64,000 bases of DNA, from contig NZ_CP192292.1 in assembly GCF_050596425.1 (NCBI RefSeq), positions 2,356,001 through 2,420,000 on the forward strand, written 5' to 3'. Under the pieces are notes generated by a model. The model ran no database searches and was not told the origin of the DNA. It was given only the letters and a program-made list of their open reading frames with translations. Origin of the DNA: G963665925 sp050596425. Lineage in GTDB: Bacteria > Bacillota > Clostridia > Peptostreptococcales > Acidaminobacteraceae. The position numbers and the translations under genes were made by a program. Below, one piece after another: positions 61,245-64,000 of this stretch; the first letter of the stretch is position 1; every line of letters starts with the position of its first letter.

Positions 61245-63865
61245 CAAGAAAAATTTATGGAAAAAAATTCATTCGAACATTTATCATAATGCTGGTTTTC
61301 ACATCAATGCTTGGCTGGGGGACTTACGGCGCCTTAGCTCGACCGGCAGCTGGTGATATTCCTCTTAAGTCATTAATAATAGGCACCTACATTATAGATT
61401 TTGCCGCTGTGAGCCCAACAAATGTTGAAACAGCAATAAAAACAGTGGAAGACTCGGGTCAGGATCAAATGTATTACAGATCAGAACTAACCAGTGGCGG
61501 GCTTTGGGTTAACATTACAAATGGAAGTGGTGTGGGGGATATTCTCGACACTTCTGAAACCGTTGTTAAAAATGCGGAAATTAACAGCCTGCGCTTAACC
61601 CACTGGATTAAAAATGATGGGGCTGTCTATGAACTGGGAAGTGGGAATAGAAAGACTTTTAGTCAGTTAAACCCTTTTGTTGATCCTATTGTTATGGATG
61701 GTATGGCACCGCTTGATACAGAGAGAGACAAACAGATTGAAATACTGAAAAACCTTGATGATGAAGATGACGGTTACACAACCGCACGTAATAAGAAGGC
61801 CATACTGGACACTGTCCTTGGTCCGCTAAACTCTGGTCCCCTTCAAGGTCTGGATGCCAAGGTGGATGCTATTGAAGCCAGCGCTGCGTCCCTAAGGCAA
61901 AATAAAAATGTGGACGTGTCTGCTGTGCATGCTGTGGATGATGCATTAAAAGCAGAGACAATAAATCGGGAACTGGCCTACCTGAATGAAGAACTCAAGA
62001 AGTTGACAGATGCTGGTGAGCGAGCGGGCACACTAGATTATGGGACCTTGTCAGATCAAATCTGGACTGCACATGGTAAAATAGCAGAACGTATTCGTGC
62101 CCTTGAGGCCGAGGCCAGCGGTGGAGAACCTGCAAGCCCCCTTGAAGCTGTGGCGCAAAGTGCAGGGGATAAACTGGCACAAGCTGCTGAATCGGGGAAT
62201 ATTGAAGCGATAATAGCCGCAGCAGAGGAAAAAGCCCTTTCAGATCAGTTGGCATTGGGTCTGCCTATAAAGTCGGAGGAGGCCAAGGCCATTTTAGAAT
62301 CGACATTGGAAGACACTAAAAATGATGCTGTCTTGGCAGCCCTAAAAGGGACATCATTTGAATATGAAGCAGGGAAAAGAAATGGAGAAGGTCCTGCTGT
62401 GCTTTCGGAGATGCTTACTGAAGAAACAGAGGCAGTAAAAAGTGCTCTTGATAACTGGAAAGACCTAGTGGACATGCTCCTTGATGCCAGTGATGAAGAT
62501 GCGGATAAGTCAGCAGTTTTAGCAGAATACAGTGAAGCTCTGACAACATTGATGGGAACATTGCCAGACACCGACATGAAACCGAAATTGACCAGTGAAT
62601 TGGTGGATGCTCTTGGTGAGTCACAAGGTCAATTGTCGGCAGCGAGTGCAGATAACAATCCTGTCCTGCAGGCTCTATTAAATAATAAGGATCAGCAAGA
62701 GGCACAATTGGCTTTGATAAATGAAGCCTATGCCGATGCCCTTGAAAATGGCGATCTGGAGGGTGCCAATGAGATTTCAGCCTTAGCTGACCAATTGATT
62801 GTTTCCAGCGAAGCTTCCGCTGAAGCAGCCCTAGACAATTATTTTGAGGCTAAAAGTGATTTGGACACAGCTCAAGGAAAGGTGGATGCAATTTTACAAG
62901 GTTCAAGCGATGACGCCAGCGATGATTCGGATGATCAAGACGATAAATCCGATCAGGAAGAAGGCGGATCTGGAACGAGCGACGAGGAAGCTTCCGGTAA
63001 GACCACTGATGAGAATGAAAGCGGTAATGAAAGCGGTAATGAAAGCGGGACCAGTGACTCGTCAGATGAAGAAGACAGTGGAAGTTCTGCTTCTGGTCTT
63101 AATGATCAAGATTCTATTGATATGGTTGCCTTAACCAAAGCGATTGAGGAACTTGGTCAGGCAAGGGACGCCCTAGAAGAAGCCAAAGCGCTTCTAAGTC
63201 CTGAAGATTTGCAGCTTATTGAAGCCTTTCTTGACTTGGCCAGTGCGGTTGAAGTCTATGCACAGGAAGGCAATGGTGAAATGGCAAAGGCTTCGGCAGA
63301 AGCCCTTCAAGACATGCTTGCCGTCCTCCCTCAAGGGTTTGATGTAAAGACCATCTTAGAAGATGTGGTTGATCTACTTAACAAGGCCAAGGCTCAAGCC
63401 GCCCTTGAAGGTGACATGAGCGGCGCTCAGGACTTGGCGTCAGCACAGCTTATGATGAAAGAAGCCGCCCTTGGTGAATTTGCAGACGCCCAGCTTTCAA
63501 AAGACACGTCTGTTACAGATGTTCTGACAGGCACAGTGATTATTAAGCCAGATGCTTATCTCTCAAAAGGCGTAACTTACATTGGAATTAAGTCACTATT
63601 TGATCAGATCGGTGGACAGACGGTGTGGAATCCTGAGACACAAGTGGCACTAGGCATTGCCAATAAATCGAGTTTGGAAATCACTGTGGGATCACAAAAC
63701 GCTGTCATCGGTGAGGATGAAGTGCCCATGAAGGGGCCGGCCCAGTTAAAAGATGGGAGGGCCTATCTACCGTTCAATACTGTGAGCCAATATATTCAAG
63801 AATACTTAGATGATAGATTCGATGGATTACGAGTCATAATACTACCACACCTGATAGGAGAGTGA
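61241..63865 (+). CDS. Secreted stalk-domain (copper amine oxidase N-terminal-like) protein
   Basis: An 874-aa exported protein. Signal peptide 1-32 (FIIMLVFTSMLGWGTYGALA). A short beta region follows (45-160), then a long helical region rich in Ala, Glu and Leu (160-550), an Asp/Ser/Glu-rich low-complexity linker (about 553-625), a second helical region (630-755), and a C-terminal stalk domain of about 90 residues (GVTYIGIKSLFDQIGGQTVWNPETQVALG, GRAYLPFNTVSQYIQ). Stalk domains often attach to the Gram-positive cell wall. It overlaps the TolC-like gene by 4 nt (ATGA) and ends 4 nt before the DUF4255 gene, showing co-expression. The role is unknown; a surface scaffold or substrate-binding protein is possible. 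Confidence 0.8.
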   Translation: MTRKIYGKKFIRTFIIMLVFTSMLGWGTYGALARPAAGDIPLKSLIIGTYIIDFAAVSPTNVETAIKTVEDSGQDQMYYRSELTSGGLWVNITNGSGVGDILDTSETVVKNAEINSLRLTHWIKNDGAVYELGSGNRKTFSQLNPFVDPIVMDGMAPLDTERDKQIEILKNLDDEDDGYTTARNKKAILDTVLGPLNSGPLQGLDAKVDAIEASAASLRQNKNVDVSAVHAVDDALKAETINRELAYLNEELKKLTDAGERAGTLDYGTLSDQIWTAHGKIAERIRALEAEASGGEPASPLEAVAQSAGDKLAQAAESGNIEAIIAAAEEKALSDQLALGLPIKSEEAKAILESTLEDTKNDAVLAALKGTSFEYEAGKRNGEGPAVLSEMLTEETEAVKSALDNWKDLVDMLLDASDEDADKSAVLAEYSEALTTLMGTLPDTDMKPKLTSELVDALGESQGQLSAASADNNPVLQALLNNKDQQEAQLALINEAYADALENGDLEGANEISALADQLIVSSEASAEAALDNYFEAKSDLDTAQGKVDAILQGSSDDASDDSDDQDDKSDQEEGGSGTSDEEASGKTTDENESGNESGNESGTSDSSDEEDSGSSASGLNDQDSIDMVALTKAIEELGQARDALEEAKALLSPEDLQLIEAFLDLASAVEVYAQEGNGEMAKASAEALQDMLAVLPQGFDVKTILEDVVDLLNKAKAQAALEGDMSGAQDLASAQLMMKEAALGEFADAQLSKDTSVTDVLTGTVIIKPDAYLSKGVTYIGIKSLFDQIGGQTVWNPETQVALGIANKSSLEITVGSQNAVIGEDEVPMKGPAQLKDGRAYLPFNTVSQYIQEYLDDRFDGLRVIILPHLIGE
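63014..63049 (+). repeat. Three tandem 12-bp repeats encoding NESG
   Basis: AATGAAAGCGGT at 63014-63025 and 63026-63037, then AATGAAAGCGGG at 63038-63049. They encode three NESG units in the low-complexity linker of the stalk-domain protein. The 12-bp unit keeps frame, so linker length can vary between strains. Confidence 0.8.
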
Positions 63866-63869
63866 TGCA

Positions 63870-64000
63870 ATGGGGCGCTATACAGTTATATCCGAAATCA
63901 CAGAATCCCTGATAAATGTTTTAAGAGAGGATCTGGTGCCTGAGCCTGTTCGTAAAAAAGATTTGATAGCCGCATGCTCCCCTGGAGACAAGGCTGATAT
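63870..64000 (+). CDS. DUF4255 (Pvc16/Afp16 N-terminal-like) protein, partial at window end
   Basis: Only the first 43 residues are present: MGRYTVISEITESLINVLRE, then DLVPEPVRKKDLI and ACSPGDKAD. The run L-R-E-x-L-V-P-E-P followed by a CSP..K.D segment is typical of the DUF4255/Pvc16 N-terminal domain, a tail-completion component encoded in extracellular contractile injection system (eCIS) loci. AGGAG lies 8 nt before ATG 63870, and the start is 4 nt after the stalk-domain stop. The call rests on a short stretch and on memory of the family. If right, sheath, tube, baseplate and AAA-ATPase genes should follow outside the window. Confidence 0.6.
   Translation, partial: MGRYTVISEITESLINVLREDLVPEPVRKKDLIAACSPGDKAD

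Overview
The window looks like chromosome from a low-GC, anaerobic Gram-positive bacterium of the class Clostridia. The gene order xseA-xseB-ispA-dxs-tlyA-argR-recN-spo0A, xerD-deoB-punA, scpA-scpB-rluB, cmk-plsC-ispH-rpsA and miaB-mutS-mutL-miaA-hfq is typical of Firmicutes. A 2-oxoacid:ferredoxin oxidoreductase and a rubrerythrin-type ferritin fit anaerobic life. A consensus sigma-D promoter before a YjfB-like gene, together with cheR, suggests flagellar motility. A Fusibacter-like lineage is possible, but genus cannot be fixed from the sequence. No rRNA, tRNA, CRISPR array or insertion sequence was recognised.

Layout. 0.2-7.5 kb: M24 peptidase, efp, a CD1247-type zinc-ribbon protein, an Asp23/Gls24 protein, nusB, a TsaD paralogue, xseAB, ispA and a PAP2-like membrane protein. 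7.5-8.8 kb: a large structured RNA gene that I identify as OLE RNA, followed by its membrane partner gene oapA, inside the isoprenoid operon and directly before dxs. 8.8-15.8 kb: dxs, tlyA, argR, recN, a frameshifted spo0A and a membrane GGDEF protein. 16-21 kb: xerD, the nucleoside-salvage genes deoB-punA-pdp, and a ferritin-like gene. 21-28 kb: an unknown membrane-anchored protein, cca, scpAB, rluB, mnmM and surE. 28-32.4 kb: a long regulatory region with repeated GTATAC dyads, then korDABC and an RpiR regulator. 32.6-38.4 kb: cmk, plsC, ispH, rpsA, cheR, a short minus-strand yjfB-like gene, and a LysR regulator. 38.6-47.1 kb: miaB, mutS, mutL, miaA, hfq and a response regulator, facing a soluble TPR-type histidine kinase.

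The last 14 kb (50-64 kb) is accessory and the least ordinary part. It encodes a sensor domain fused to an MFS transporter, a LysM protein with a large cytosolic domain (minus strand), and a tightly packed + strand operon. That operon encodes a cyclase-like protein with the same sensor layout, a MORN-repeat membrane protein, a TolC-like coiled-coil protein, a stalk-domain protein, and the start of a DUF4255 (Pvc16/Afp16 N-terminal-like) protein cut by the window edge. DUF4255 is a marker of extracellular contractile injection systems (eCIS). The window may therefore end at the entrance of an eCIS locus whose upstream part is an unusual set of envelope and signalling proteins.

Four genes (spo0A, mutS, mutL and a DUF2156 gene) each carry a one-base indel in a homopolymer run. 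The same error class in four places points to a sequencing or assembly fault more than to biology, but the mutS and mutL pair deserves a check.
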